A DNA stretch of 64,000 nt from contig OX422184.1 in NCBI GenBank assembly GCA_949130485.1, positions 10,547,996-10,611,995 on the forward strand. Reading direction: 5' to 3'. The position numbers and the translations under genes are program-made. The DNA is from Agelas oroides (taxonomy: Eukaryota > Porifera > Demospongiae > Agelasida > Agelasidae). The notes under the pieces were generated by a model. The model saw nothing but the letters and a program-made list of their open reading frames with translations. It did no database searches and was not told where the DNA came from. This document shows positions 43,991 to 54,351 of the stretch, piece after piece; positions within the stretch are counted from its first letter, which is position 1; each line of letters starts with the position of its first letter.

Positions 43991-44594
43991 CAAATGGATC
44001 TGCTAAGTTGTCAAAAACATCATGTCAGATAAATCTCACAACATTGCCTATCACAGCAACAGCAGCTAGACATCTAGTTACATACACTATTCCAAAAGTT
44101 CACACAGTAACACTTATCTTAAGAGAACATTCTTTCCGAGGACAAAAGGGTCTGTTGTCGGCCATCACAGTAGCCTTAGTACTACTGGGCAAAATAAACC
44201 GAACAATCCATGCCTTCAGCAAAGGTTTGCATTCTGCCTCGTCCACGCATCGTCATTTCGAAATGCTGATTAGGGCTGCACAAGGCTTGTTTGTAAAAAT
44301 AACGACCTCTGTAGACGAAATACTGAGGCGGTGTGCATGGACTAATGATCTCGGCGCTGCAAAGTACAAGGCTTCAAGCTTTGCTGCGAATGCCGTTGTG
44401 AGATGGCCAATATTGACAAAATTGAGCACAACCATGAGTGGCGCTCTTACATCCATAGTTCCTGGTAGATTGTCAGAGTTCAGCAATTTAGTGGCATAGT
44501 CTTTTGCCGTTTCTGGAGTACAACATGTCAAGAACGTTGACTTGATGTTACAAAACAGGATAGGTTCCTCGAGTAAACATTCACCAAGCGACAT
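43990..44594 (-). pseudogene. Unrecognised coding-looking remnant
   Basis: Minus frames: 44594-44253 reads FCNIKSTFLTCCTPETAKDY, LNSDNLPGTMDVRAPLMVVL and HLTTAFAAKLEALYFAAPRS; near 43990 another frame reads DPFDGLETCYKQEKYFLDN. The second resembles an 'F-x-G-L-E-T-x-Y-x-Q-x-K-Y' motif I associate with repetitive transposon ORFs, but this is weak. The whole could be a decayed transposon protein. Confidence 0.25.
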
Positions 44595-45183
44595 GGTAGT
44601 TCAAGGTCTTGTAAGGGGGCACCACAGGTGAATGCCTAATACCGCCCGCCCGCATGTATTTGTGAAAGTCTCTGAGTACAGAATCATGCCTTTGCAGTCA
44701 GCAATTAAAAGATAAACGTATTTATAACAAAGTATTTACTAATTATTGCTATAATGAATAATCTTCTAGTAGAGCTTTCGACTGGCTCAATGTGATGAAT
44801 GTGGACTGTGGCGACTGCTGTGGAAGCTTGCTGTAAAAGGAAGGGTCTTACGTCTCTCTGCATTCTTTTGGTAATGAAGTGTCGTTGCACTGAGTGCACT
44901 AACAGCAACCCACCATGACTACCACAGGAGGTGTTCAGCACACTCCACAGTCTCCCAGATCCAGTACTTGGTGAGGACGGTCATTAGGAACCCTTTGGTG
45001 ACGTTTCGGGCACCAAAACAGATAAGTCTCACTGACTATCTCTTCACAAAGAAGTAGTTTCGCTGTACACAGCAGTGTTGAATGAACTTTTTCAAGTCTG
45101 GTTTTTCCCACACAGCAGCTTTCGTCATCGAGAAATTGGGATTTATTATGGAATCAATGTCTTGCAGTTGTGTACTCAGGACA

Positions 45184-45688
45184 CAGGGCCATAGCCGGCA
45201 GTCCGGTTAGTCCGGTTTCAACTGGACCACTTTCACCTTCACTTGTGGCTTGCTTGGTGTCACCAATTAGTGCCGTTGCTCGGCAGACACCCACACAAGG
45301 CCCCCAAAGCACACAGGTGATGTGCTGAAGCTTGCGAAATGGCTCATTATGGCTGCGAACAGTGCGAAAAACTCTTCCGAGTTTTCTTCCAACAACTTGC
45401 CGTTCTTCCAAGCGAACGATTAGTTTCGCAAGCCTTATCTGCGAAGGATGTGGCTTGCGAGATAAGCGAACGATCGGGAAGCCGAAACCAGGTCAGTACT
45501 GTATGATGCAATGGGCCGAAAGGAGATGTGAAACTATCGTCTGGCCTCCAAGAAGCATCGTATTGTCCCAGAAGCAATTTCATAGCCTCTAAATTTTCTG
45601 GGGGGCATACCCCCACACCCCCCTAGCTGTAGCGTTTTGTGCAGGCACTACGAACCTGACCGCTTCAAATCTGATGGCTACGGCCCTG
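45184..45688. mobile_element. 505 bp MITE, CAGGGCC(A/G)TAGCC ends
   Basis: Left end CAGGGCCATAGCCGGC, right end inverse CAGGGCCGTAGCCAT. Direct repeat GGACA flanks it (45179-45183 and 45689-45693). The interior includes TTTTCTGGGGGGCATACCCC, a block common in hAT-like invertebrate MITEs. Open frames inside are not genes. Confidence 0.65.
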
Positions 45689-45804
45689 GGACAGGTGTTG
45701 GTCGGCTTAAGGATGCTGCATTCGAACCCCCATCACCCATGCGACATTGGTAGTGTTTCCAATGTGAAAGTGCTCCTTCTCAAGCTATTTGAATGGCTAG
45801 AGCG

Positions 45805-46268
45805 CTGAAAGGAAAGAAGTTTGAAGGGTTAATCCAGCATCTTCCTCAGAGATCGATCATCAAATTTCGTCTTGGCCTGAGAGTGCTTGACTTCTCGCAA
45901 ATCGATGATTGTTGTGGGGTCTTCTGGTTCCATTTCAAATACTTCCTGATCTCGTTTATCAATTTCGGAGCATAGTCATTCAAGAAAAGATACTAATGTG
46001 GGTCCTTAGCCATCAGAGCTTCGTTGTGTTTGGTGAACCGTGCTGGCAGGGGCCCAACTACACGCATGGACATACTCGACACAGAGGAAATCTGTTGGAC
46101 TGGTGTCTCACGTGCATGCAGAGTCATCATTGTTTTGTTTTGTCCATTGAGAACAAAATAACCCTTGAGTGGTGAATACCTTGCTAACCAGTGCTTGGTT
46201 ACATTAACTGCAAGTAGTGCACTGGCAGGGTGGGCCAGAAAACCATGATAATCCTGAAAGAAAAACAA
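45805..46268 (-). pseudogene. Coding-looking remnant of an unnamed transposon ORF
   Basis: On the minus strand one frame from about 45980 down reads CSEIDKRDQEVFEMEPEDPT, TIIDLREVKHSQAKTKFDD, SLRKMLD and stops. An overlapping frame upstream (46268-45993) is open for 91 codons. The first resembles 'ERDQEVFEVxPEDETTxVDLREVRHSQ' sequences I associate with high-copy cnidarian and sponge ORFs. The two frames cannot both be real over their whole length. Confidence 0.35.
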
Positions 46269-46699
46269 AACATTCCTTGTTTAGGATACTCTAAGTTAAA
46301 AACATGTTTGGTGGTGTATGTGAAGATACCTTGTAGGGTAGCTATTAAAGTATAAATAGATTTTTTTGGCTTGTGATTTGTTGTGAAACTGGGTGCAAAG
46401 TTCTTTGACAGATGACAAACCTTTACTATCTGTACCCAAGTTTGTAGCTGGCTGTCTATCCGTTTTGATTCTAGATTTCAGCAAAACTGGATGCGGGCAG
46501 CAGACCAGAAACCAGACTACCACTTGGAGTGGCTAGAAGATGGCTGAAACGTCGCTTGATGTGATTGCCCCATCACTGCTACAAGGCATAGATGTAAATA
46601 AGCCTGTTCCTCCGCAATTTGACATTCGTTGGGAGGAGTTGTTAAGCCAGGTACCACAGGTACTGGTATCGGCTCCCAGTGGCAGCGATTAGAATCCAG

Positions 46700-46821
46700 T
46701 TAGACACTCACAGTAGGTTTCTCCTGGGATTTGAATCCTCAGGTGATGTCATAATAATCTCGGCTTTGCCTCGGTGATTGACATCACCAAATCCTCGAAG
46801 AAACCTACTGCGAGTGTCTAC
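46700..46821. mobile_element. Foldback MITE, 122 bp
   Basis: TAGACACTCACAGTAGGTTT and its inverse AAACCTACTGCGAGTGTCTA bound arms that also share GATTTG and GTGATGTCA. Confidence 0.65.
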
Positions 46822-47003
46822 ACAGTGATGGACCCTACTTTGGTTACGAAGGATGGAGAACACTTTCTGAACATCTATTTGCTAAAGTTAGTTGTACTTC
46901 GGACCTTTCGGCTGTGAATATGACCATGTGTTTAGTCTTCTTCTATGCATAATGACAGCAAGTTCAAAGGTTAGTTAACTCACGTGACATCAAAACCACA
47001 ACA

Positions 47004-48250
47004 ATGCAATCTGACTATCTTGGCGCCTTCAGTCTTCCTCTTTGCTCACGAGTAACGTTTGGCTTTCAAGAACAAGATCGTCGAAACAGTATACCAGTGA
47101 TCCTGCGTACTCATCGACCGTTAGGCAAGATGTCCGAGGGGTCGATGGAGCTGACAGAACAGCACAATAACGATTCGGTTGCGTCGGAGGACACGATCTC
47201 CCTTGACGCGCTGAGCGCCGAAGAGCTGGCTTACATAGCTAAGAACCCGAAGTACAGCCAACTGTTAGCCGAACTCCTCCACGGCCCTGACCAGGCGAAG
47301 GGGCACTCCCGGGGATCGTACGCAAGGGTCATGCCGATTGCTTGAATAGTAGTTCTTCTTCGCATCGTCATTGTTCTTCTCAACACCTGAGTAGTAAATA
47401 TATTCTATGTTGTTAGCTGGTTGCTAAGGACCATAATTAGTGTAACTTGAGTGAACGCATTGTTGCTAAGGATATTCATGTACCATAACAAACCTGCTGA
47501 CCACACAACCACCATACCATCCAGAGAGAGCGGGAGCCAAGCTGTGGAACGGAACACTCCTCCACTCATAGCCACCGGAAAAGGGAGCGAATGGGCCAAG
47601 AATTCAGATTTCGAGCACCCAATGTAGTGAACAGCTACATGGAAAAGCACTTCCGAAGAACCCTTTCCAAAGAGGAAAGAACGGTGGTGGAGACAGACTC
47701 TGCTCTGTCAAAGGCAGTGAGCATACCGAATAAGAGTGCAGGACACACTCGCTTTCCTTGCAAAACTTTGGCCTGGGATGTGCTTCCCTTTCCATGAGCT
47801 TCTGTATGGAGAGCTGGTCTTGCCGGGCCAGTCGCCGTATCGACTGACCCGGCCCCTTGAAAAAAAAAAACAGCTGGGTTCGGACGTTCTGCTGTGTTGA
47901 GGTCTCTGAAAAACCTTCAGTGTTCAGCAGACTGGGCCCCAGTCAAACAGAGCGACACAAACCTACAGACCAACAGCAGAATTAGCAGAGGTCCACTCCA
48001 AGGAGCTAAAGCAAGCAGGCCGGCTGCAGTATTATCGGCAGGAATGGATCAGACTGACTCAAGACCCTTGGGTATTAGAGACAATCAATGGTTACAAGAT
48101 CCCATTCTCAAAATTCCCCCTTTCTCCTTTTCAAAAGGGGAACAAAAAGTGATCTCGCAGGAGATACCTCTTGGACAAAGGAGCGATCAGGGTAGCAAAA
48201 CCAGGTCAAGGTTTCGTGAACAAATGAATACAGAATTATTCCAGTACTAG
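47004..48250 (+). pseudogene. DIRS-like retroelement fragment (gag-like to start of reverse transcriptase)
   Basis: The start of the reverse-transcriptase module is at 48036-48250: YYRQEWIRLTQDPWVLETIN and GYKIPFSKFPLSPFQKGN in one frame, then, after a shift, LDKGAIRVAKPGQGFVNK. 'L-T-x-D-P-W-V-L-x-x-I-x-G-Y-x-I-P-F' followed by 'L-x-K-G-A-I' is the signature entry of DIRS-type (tyrosine-recombinase) retroelement RT. Upstream, SYMEKHFRRTLSKEERTVVE (47630-47690) resembles their gag-like ORF, and 47130-47345 has an acidic MSEGSMELTEQHNNDSVASE frame. The palm motifs are missing. Sequence ends near 48250. Confidence 0.55.
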
Positions 48251-48581
48251 GTTGTGCAACATTCTGTGTACCAACAAGACATGGTGATGCTCAAAGACAT
48301 GACTCCTGGTATGTTCTTTAACCTGTTTTTGTGATCTGCTGTCTGCTCCTGCTGGCTGTCCCTCCTGTTACTTTGTGTAGTGTCCACACCAAAAATTTGT
48401 CATTTTAGAGGTTCATGACTTACTCTAGAGGTGAGGTCAAGTTAAGAGTGGACTGGAATAAGTAGCCAGAGTGTTCTTTCTCTCTTTGACACCTTGATTT
48501 GCATGGTCTATAGAAGAGAACAAATTAACATAATCTGTAGGCAGATAATCGATTTACAGAACACTTATACTGCAGTTATAT

Positions 48582-49206
48582 TGTCTCGTCCCCAGACCCT
48601 CCTCACCACGCCCCATCGGAAAATTGGACAGGGAAAAAAGGAACTGAAGCCTGAGCAAGAAACAGTAGTTCAGGTATTTTTAAGCGGCAAGGGTGTGTTT
48701 GCAGCTTTGCCTACGGGCTACGGCAAATCGCTGTGTTACGCTTGTTTCCCATACGCTTTTGACAACAAAGGATCAATTGTTATATGTGTACCACCCCTAA
48801 CGTCGTTGATTGTCAATCAGAAAGCCAAGTTTGTAGGTGAAGCGCAGTGCGATCCCCAGGTCGTGGAAAGCATTTGTGAAGGCAAGGCGCAGTTACTATT
48901 CATAAGCCCAGAGTTGCTTTTGTCGAATCCCAGCTGGCGAGACATGCTTCGCACTGCAGTCTACCAGGATAATCTGAGTGGATTCGTTGTCGATGAGGCT
49001 CATAGTTGTTAGTGTGCGCTGCGCCGTAGTTAGTAACACGTGGCAGTTTGTTTACTTAACGCCACACGTGCGGTTAATTAATGCAAATATTATGGTTCTC
49101 CACATTCTTCCGCTACGTCCACTGCAATGCCTGTTTACCAGAACCTCCTTCCTTTTTGCCCTCTCCAATTTTCCGACGGGGCGTGGCGTGGAGGGTCTGG
49201 GGACTA
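48582..49206. mobile_element. Mutator-like non-autonomous element carrying a RecQ helicase fragment, 10 bp TSD
   Basis: Left end: CTCGTCCCCAGACCCTCC, then CACCACGCCCC and CGGAAAATTGGA. Right end: inverse of TAGTCCCCAGACCCTCCACG, then CCACGCCCC and CGGAAAATTGGA. TIRs are about 48 bp. The direct repeat GCAGTTATAT is at 48572-48581 and 49207-49216. Ends match those at 5863, 10927 and 30814. Nearly the whole interior is an uninterrupted helicase reading frame. This has the form of a Pack-MULE-like capture: gene fragment between TIRs with no transposase. Confidence 0.8.
48620..49012 (+). CDS. RecQ-family DEAH helicase, N-terminal fragment inside the TIR element
   Basis: Part of a plus frame open from 48494. 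Within the element it reads KKELKPEQETVVQVFLSGKG (RecQ motif 0 region), VFAALPTGYGKSLCYACFPY (Walker A, motif I), IVICVPPLTSLIVNQKAKF (motif Ia), QLLFISPELLL (motif Ib-like), and LSGFVVDEAHSC (Walker B DEAH, motif II), then a stop two codons later. RecQ proteins couple ATP hydrolysis to 3'-5' DNA unwinding. Motifs III-VI, the zinc-binding and winged-helix regions are missing, so no unwinding is expected. There are no stops or frameshifts across 130 codons, in contrast to the neighbouring debris. The segment has no introns. Confidence 0.85.
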   Translation, partial: KIGQGKKELKPEQETVVQVFLSGKGVFAALPTGYGKSLCYACFPYAFDNKGSIVICVPPLTSLIVNQKAKFVGEAQCDPQVVESICEGKAQLLFISPELLLSNPSWRDMLRTAVYQDNLSGFVVDEAHSC

Positions 49207-49216
49207 GCAGTTATAT

Positions 49217-49790
49217 GTATTCATATAGGTTATCACAAAGTGGTGAAATAAATTCATGAGGACTTTACTACTCCAAATCACCCTCTATTTGTTGTGTGTC
49301 AACCTTATATGGGTGACACATCTGGCACAAACTAGTTTCTGCTCAGATGCATGTACCTCACACTCATCCAAAGAAGCTTTCTGCTCGAGCAACCAACAAT
49401 ACGTTTTATTGAGGGCAAGAAAAAAATCCTGCCAACTGCATCAATGTGCGCCCTATCACGGTACCTTCCTCTGGCCTTAACAGAGTACCAACCTGGACAG
49501 TAGTAAGAAGTAAAATGGTAGCACATGTACGTATGGTGCAAACATGAAAATAGTGTGAGGCTATACTTCAAGACCTTATTATGGTTGAATGAAATGTCAT
49601 AATTATGTAGAAAACATAACAGGTCACACGTCATGAGTGTACAATCATTTCAGCGAAACATGGACATAAGCAGGTTTGTTTACAACCAAACTAAGTTGAA
49701 CTTCCTTGTCTACGCGTTTTGAAAACTAAATGATCAACAAGAAACAAGTTCATGATACCAATATAGCTAAACCTGGCCAAATCCAATTGT
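49217..49790. other. No recognised gene
   Basis: Possible outer sequence of the adjacent transposon, but TIRs could not be paired. Confidence 0.35.
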
Positions 49791-49792
49791 TT

Positions 49793-50590
49793 TCAGAATG
49801 GCCAATACTCAGGAAGTAGCTGATTCATATCATGTGACTTCACTATCTCTGGGCAATCCTGCATCAGTGTCTCAAGATCTAGCACCTGAGCTTCACTCTC
49901 CATTGCTTTCAGTTCTGACTTTACTTTGGAGAACGCCTCTTCAACTGGGGCATAATCTGGAGAATAAGGTGGGAGGAAGTGTACAAGTGCTCCCATCTCA
50001 TGAATCATTTTCACAACCTCATCACCATGATGAATGATGCAATTGTCCATAATCACCACACTGTGTGGGTTTTTTCCATCAAATGGCATGAGGTGAGGAA
50101 GCAATGTTTTGGCAACAAACTTCTGGAACACATCAGCATTCACTGTTCCCTTTGTCCCTTTGTAAAGCCACCAATTTCATCCTCTGTCTGCTGAAGCCAA
50201 CTTTGTGCAGAAATCTGCATATAGCTGAAGGACCAATCTCAGCTCCCATCGCTTCCCTAAGTTCCACTTGAATTTCCCTCAGATACCCGGACGACTGAGA
50301 ACCAAATGAATGATTGTCAACTCAAGGGGAGCAGTCAGTTTGTGAAAGGCTCTCTCATGGGGGTAACCTTTCTTGTCTACACATCCAGTTTTCCTGAAGA
50401 ATTTCAGAACTCACCAAACAGTGCTGAGGTCCACATTGAGGTTCATACTGATGTCCTTGTAGCTGCATTCCAAAACTTCTCTTTGCCATACCATTCTCCA
50501 GCGAAGGTCATTGCTATATGCCTTGGTCCTGTGGGGTTCGCAAGATGCCATCGCAGAGCTGTTCCGAAGATTCAAATCAATGGTAGATTA
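49793..50590 (-). pseudogene. Tc1/mariner-IS630 superfamily transposase (DD34E), N-terminal half broken
   Basis: On the minus strand from about 50590: a helix-turn-helix region in several frames (ICRFLHKVGFSR preceded by EIQVELREAMGAEIGPSA), then the 116-codon catalytic frame (50143-49793): NADVFQKFVAKTLLPHLMPF, SVVIMDNCIIHHGDEVVKMI, ALVHFLPPYSPDYAPVEEAF. The second catalytic Asp (MDN) and the Glu of APVE are 34 residues apart, as in DD34E elements. The first Asp segment lies in the shifted part near 50150-50250 and is not clear. Frameshifts and stops in the DNA-binding half mark it as dead. Confidence 0.75.
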
Positions 50591-50599
50591 TGCATGCGC

Positions 50600-51030
50600 A
50601 ATTTTGAATAGTGCGCATGCGCGTACCTGCTTTTTGCAAGATCTACGCAAATCGCTGTAAGCACTGTAACCCTGAAAGGAGTAACTTGCGCTGGAGATTC
50701 ACACTTGTCCCCCAGCCTGGTTGATAGATGTATTATTGCGGACAGTCTCGCTTACACCAAATGTTCTGTCAGGAAGTTTTTGTAGCAGCATAGCGAGGAC
50801 CTTCGCCCTCTGAGATTCACGGTTGTGCATGATCTTGTACACAAAGTGGATAAGCTCCAGGATACTTAAGTTCTGGCAGTGTAACCGAACATAATGAGTT
50901 TGTAATGCTATACAGTTCAGGTTGTTGCATGCAGCCATTGAGTCACTGTACACACCATTGTAGTTGTGTACGGAAAGGGTCTACTAGAGATGTGGTCCTA
51001 GCTGTAGAAGGAGCAACTGCAGCAATACTG
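50600..51030. other. No recognised gene
   Basis: A GC-rich palindromic spot GCGCATGCGCGT near 50611 is the only structure seen. Confidence 0.35.
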
Positions 51031-51455
51031 TTAACTCTTTAACAACCGTAGGCTATTTACTGGAAGTGTTTATTAGGCTATGGATACCTTCCATGGTCCG
51101 TATTTTCACTTCTGCTTGGAGCTAGCACTGGAAACTTGACTCAAAGCTTTATTGACATGTTCTCTGTAGATTCATGACCTTGTACACACCCACTCATTAG
51201 CGAGCGTTCAATAGTCAGGGACCACCAACTAGAGAACGCTCCTCCGGACTAAAATCTGCCTAAAATGCCAGAAATGGAGTCCCTACAAGGTTAAAGGAGC
51301 ACCCGTTTGTGCAAGAAAGCAGACAAATGGCCCACCCGGCATTGACCCAGGCTTTTCTACAGGCAGCTGCAACCGCCGCCATAAACTGTCAGCCAGAGTG
51401 GTGCACCCACCCACCTAGCTCCCCCTGTCCCACCCTTTCTGCTAGCGCAGAACCT
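51031..51455. mobile_element. piggyBac-type MITE, second copy, right end missing
   Basis: Begins TTAACTCTTTAACAACCG and follows the copy at 7427 through TAGCGCAGAACCT, where similarity stops. It has a small internal deletion (TGTTTTCTACAC) relative to copy 1. Confidence 0.75.
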
Positions 51456-51985
51456 TCAGTGCTATGTCATACTCCAGCCTCTTTGTCTGTGTTATACAGG
51501 ATAATAGCCCTTTTCATGGGTTAACCTTACTGTGTGATATAGGTACATACAAGCATGTGTATTGTTACTGCTTACTTTGCACATGTATGCGTCAACCGCA
51601 ATTTTTTGGTCCGCATACCACAGCATGTATCTCAGACCCTGTACCGTGTACACGCTTAGTTTCTGCATATTTTGTAGCCTGATTCATGTAGCTCAGGGGG
51701 GGCGAAATGATACGTGCCAAGCTAAACCGTAACCCTTGCACACGTGGTACGATCGAACCGTTCGTAAACAACGGCTTCCCTACACGAAGCGGTAAGAGTC
51801 TAAAGCTTGAAACGTTGGATATCGATAGTAGACTGACTGGTCTAAAAAACCGCTGGCAAGGTAGACGCATACTGCTTCTCGTTTGTTGGCAAGAGACTCC
51901 AGAAACTTACCGGAAGACGAGGTACAGTTAATTCAATGATGGAATTTTTGTACGTATACACTTTCGGTTTTTTCAATAATTGTCC
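51456..51985. other. No recognised gene
   Basis: Open frames on both strands at 51592-51931 look compositional. Confidence 0.3.
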
Positions 51986-52175
51986 GTATATTGTCACTGG
52001 CGGAAGGACTGTATACATCCACTGTTTTGCCCATATTTTGAACTTGGTCCTGGTGGACTGTTCAAAGAAGGTTGAACATGCAGCTAGATTTTTCGCTCTT
52101 CTTGAGTCATTGTATATATTTGTTTCATCTGCAAAGGCACATGTTGTCTTTGTTTGTGACCTAGCAAAAGCATGA
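51986..52175 (+). pseudogene. hAT-like (ZMYM1-type) transposase fragment
   Basis: The plus frame reads VYIHCFAHILNLVLVDCSKK, VEHAARFFALLESLYIFVSS, AKAHVVFV. The pattern 'Y-x-H-C-x-A-H-x-L-N-L-V-L-V-D' followed by a helix and 'LYxFxSxSxxH' is the segment after the second catalytic residue in hAT-related ZMYM1/TTF-type proteins. It is cut off at 52175 by a stop; the rest of the RNase H-like fold is absent. Confidence 0.65.
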
Positions 52176-52524
52176 CCTTGTATCTGGAACAATGTTCTTT
52201 AATGTCTGTCTTCATTGTCCATAGTGCAACTTCTTTGTTGCAGATGAACTTTAAGGGAGCTGAACCTAAATGATCAGGTCTTGCAAATTCCGAATGATTC
52301 TCTATCTGAGAGCCATACACAGTAAACTTTCTCAGCAAAAAATGCTGTAGGAAGGTCCAAAGCAGAATACATAATAGTTGCACACTAAGTGGCAATGTAA
52401 TCATTGACACAACACACAGTCACCACCATGCATATGAAGACCATCATAAAACAGAGTTCATCTGCAACAAAATTTCACACATACATAAAGTGTGAAGTTA
52501 AAACATAATGGGAGATGGGTTATT

Positions 52525-52626
52525 GGGGCATTTATGGCTTAAATGGATGGGGCATTTATGGCTTAAATGGATGGGGCATTTTATGGCTTAAATGGGTGGG
52601 GCATTTATGGCTCAAATGGGTGGGGC
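52525..52626. repeat. Minisatellite, four 24-25 bp units
   Basis: Unit GGGGCATTTATGGCTTAAAT plus GGAT or GGGT. Confidence 0.9.
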
Positions 52627-52830
52627 AGTGATTGTTTTTTAGGAGATATGCTCAAAAAACACTGGTCTTCAGGGGAGTACCCTTTCCGGTCCTCGCATGT
52701 CCCCTGGTTTCGGTCCCTTTGAACTCCCGACCCGTGGCCTACTACCCACCATGCAATCTCAGACGTTCCGCTAGTGAGGAACAGCAGGAGGGGCGTATGT
52801 ATGAGACGAAATTAATATTCTAGTAAACTT

Positions 52831-53190
52831 TTGACTGAAAGTAGTGTGCAAAAAGGGGTCGTATTTTTGGGAGCTTACAGTACATCAAAGAGATTAATTA
52901 CTACATTAGTGTATTATAAAATCTTTGTGTCTGAATCCCAGAAAATAAGGATCTACTTGCAAAAGAAAGAGGGCTGCAAGAGTATTGAGTTCAACAATGC
53001 TCCATTCTCAGTAGCTGAAGAAAAACTCCTTGATTGACAGTTCGGGCCAAAGTACTTCAAGCAAAAACCAGTGCAGGGGAAACGCCTCTGGTTGCAAACC
53101 ACCCAGAAAATTGGGGGCAAGAATACCAACAATAATGGCCACCTTTTCATTGCTATGTCAATTGCTTTCTGGATTGACTTTACTTTACAG
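52831..53190 (+). pseudogene. Zinc-finger-like ORF fragment of transposon type
   Basis: Plus frames: IYLQKKEGCKSIEFNNAPFS, AEEKLLD, then after a one-base shift QFGPKYFKQKPVQGKRLWLQ and TTQKIGGKN. 'Q-x-G-x-x-Y-x-K-x-x-x-x-x-x-x-R-L-W-L-Q-x-x-x-K-x-G-C' sequences occur in many-copy invertebrate ORFs with a CaRF-like zinc domain; the Cys expected near the end reads Gly here. Near 53191 the sequence AATGGCGTAGCCAG marks a MITE inserted into it, ending in the C-run at 53310-53332. Confidence 0.3.
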
Positions 53191-53309
53191 CAATGGCGTA
53201 GCCAGAATAGGGTAGTTGCTTTGGCACAGGTAGGGCAACATATACAGTGCTGCACAATGTGCGGAAAGTTAGCGTGTGGAAGCACACTCTTTTACGGGAT
53301 CTGTGGGCA

Positions 53310-53332
53310 TGCCCCCCCCCCCCCCCCCCCCA
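53310..53332. repeat. Poly-C run in MITE debris
   Basis: About 20 C, preceded by GGGCATG and followed by AAGGAAAATTTTGG, similar to the interior of the 45184 MITE. Confidence 0.7.
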
Positions 53333-53677
53333 AGGAAAATTTTGGAATTTAGGACCTCCGAGATCGCATCTGCTGGGTTTTCAGGCCAAGTAAGTGTAGT
53401 GAAAATAATACACATCTCCAGTATTCAGGAAGCACTCTCATTGCTATTCAGACAGTTTGGATTTAGAGAATGTTGTGGATGCATTTGCTCAGAAGCACAT
53501 GAATAGTTGAATAGTACTTACTTGAATATATTTGTTCACTGCAGTCTGTGTAATAGTTTGCTTTGCATTTTCCTCATCTCACAATACATTAAGCACTAGC
53601 AAGAGCTTTCTTGAGGAAGCAACATTAACACATTTATCTCATTATCATGGAGAAGTGGGTGCAAGACCTAGCTGTGC

Positions 53678-54031
53678 TTGCAACAGAATCACAAAGGTCT
53701 GCTCATGAAAGATGTGCACATTCATTTCCAATACATAAGTTCTGTTCAAAATCATGATTTATATTTTCTATTGTTAAAGGGTTGTCCGAATGTGGAAGAT
53801 GCTCCCTCTCTTGTAGCACCATGTGCTGACAAAATTGACTTGGAACACTTAAGTCGCGATTTGCCGAAGTACAAGCCTTGGCTATCCAATGAATCAAGGA
53901 CCGGATCCCGAAAGGCGATACAACCTGCAGGAAGAAAGAAACCAAGTAGTACATGTATGACAGTAGTGACTAGTTGTTGTCAAATGCTACATAATGAACT
54001 ATATCATTGTTTTGCAGATGTCAGACGATAG
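53678..54031 (+). CDS. Unrecognised coding-looking frame
   Basis: A 117-codon frame; the middle reads GCPNVEDAPSLVAPCADKID, LEHLSRDLPKYKPWLSNESR. Ordinary composition, but no domain, and a minus frame over the same bases is also open. Low confidence. Confidence 0.2.
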   Translation: MQQNHKGLLMKDVHIHFQYISSVQNHDLYFLLLKGCPNVEDAPSLVAPCADKIDLEHLSRDLPKYKPWLSNESRTGSRKAIQPAGRKKPSSTCMTVVTSCCQMLHNELYHCFADVRR

Positions 54032-54055
54032 GCTTCAACTAACTTGCTTTTAGTA

Positions 54056-54164
54056 TTCATGTCTTGTCTTCTGTGTTGTCTCCTGTCTTCTCTCCTGTCT
54101 TGTCCCCTGTCTTGTCTCCTGTCTTGTCTTATGTCTTGTCTCCTGTGTTGTCTTATTCCTTGTC
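54056..54164. repeat. 12-13 bp tandem repeat (CTTGTCTCCTGT)
   Basis: About nine imperfect units, directly abutting the large hairpin. Confidence 0.85.
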
Positions 54165-54351
54165 CCCTATTAGTCTTATAGTTTGTAATGACAGCTGAAA
54201 GCTACCATTAAGTAACCATGCAGACGGTTTCAATATGTGTGGGAATCTTGAGTCTTCTGTTGACCGATTCCCACACATATTGAAACTGTCTGCATGGTTA
54301 CTTAATGGTAGCTTTCAGCTGTCATTACAAACTATAAGACTAATAATAGGG
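54165..54351. mobile_element. Near-perfect 83 bp-arm hairpin (foldback element)
   Basis: Left arm 54165-54247, loop 54248-54265, right arm 54266-54351. Arms differ by one substitution (GACGGTTT against GACAGTTT) and a 3 bp indel near the outer end. No TSD seen. A transcript would form a long stem with an 18 nt loop, in the size range of small-RNA precursors. Confidence 0.85.

Noticed and set aside
45154-45616. Open frames of 86-89 codons on both strands
   Set aside because: They lie wholly inside the 505 bp MITE and overlap one another.
48978-49259. Frame continuing after the RecQ DEAH motif
   Set aside because: It is in a different frame and runs through the right TIR; no RecQ motif III or IV is visible.
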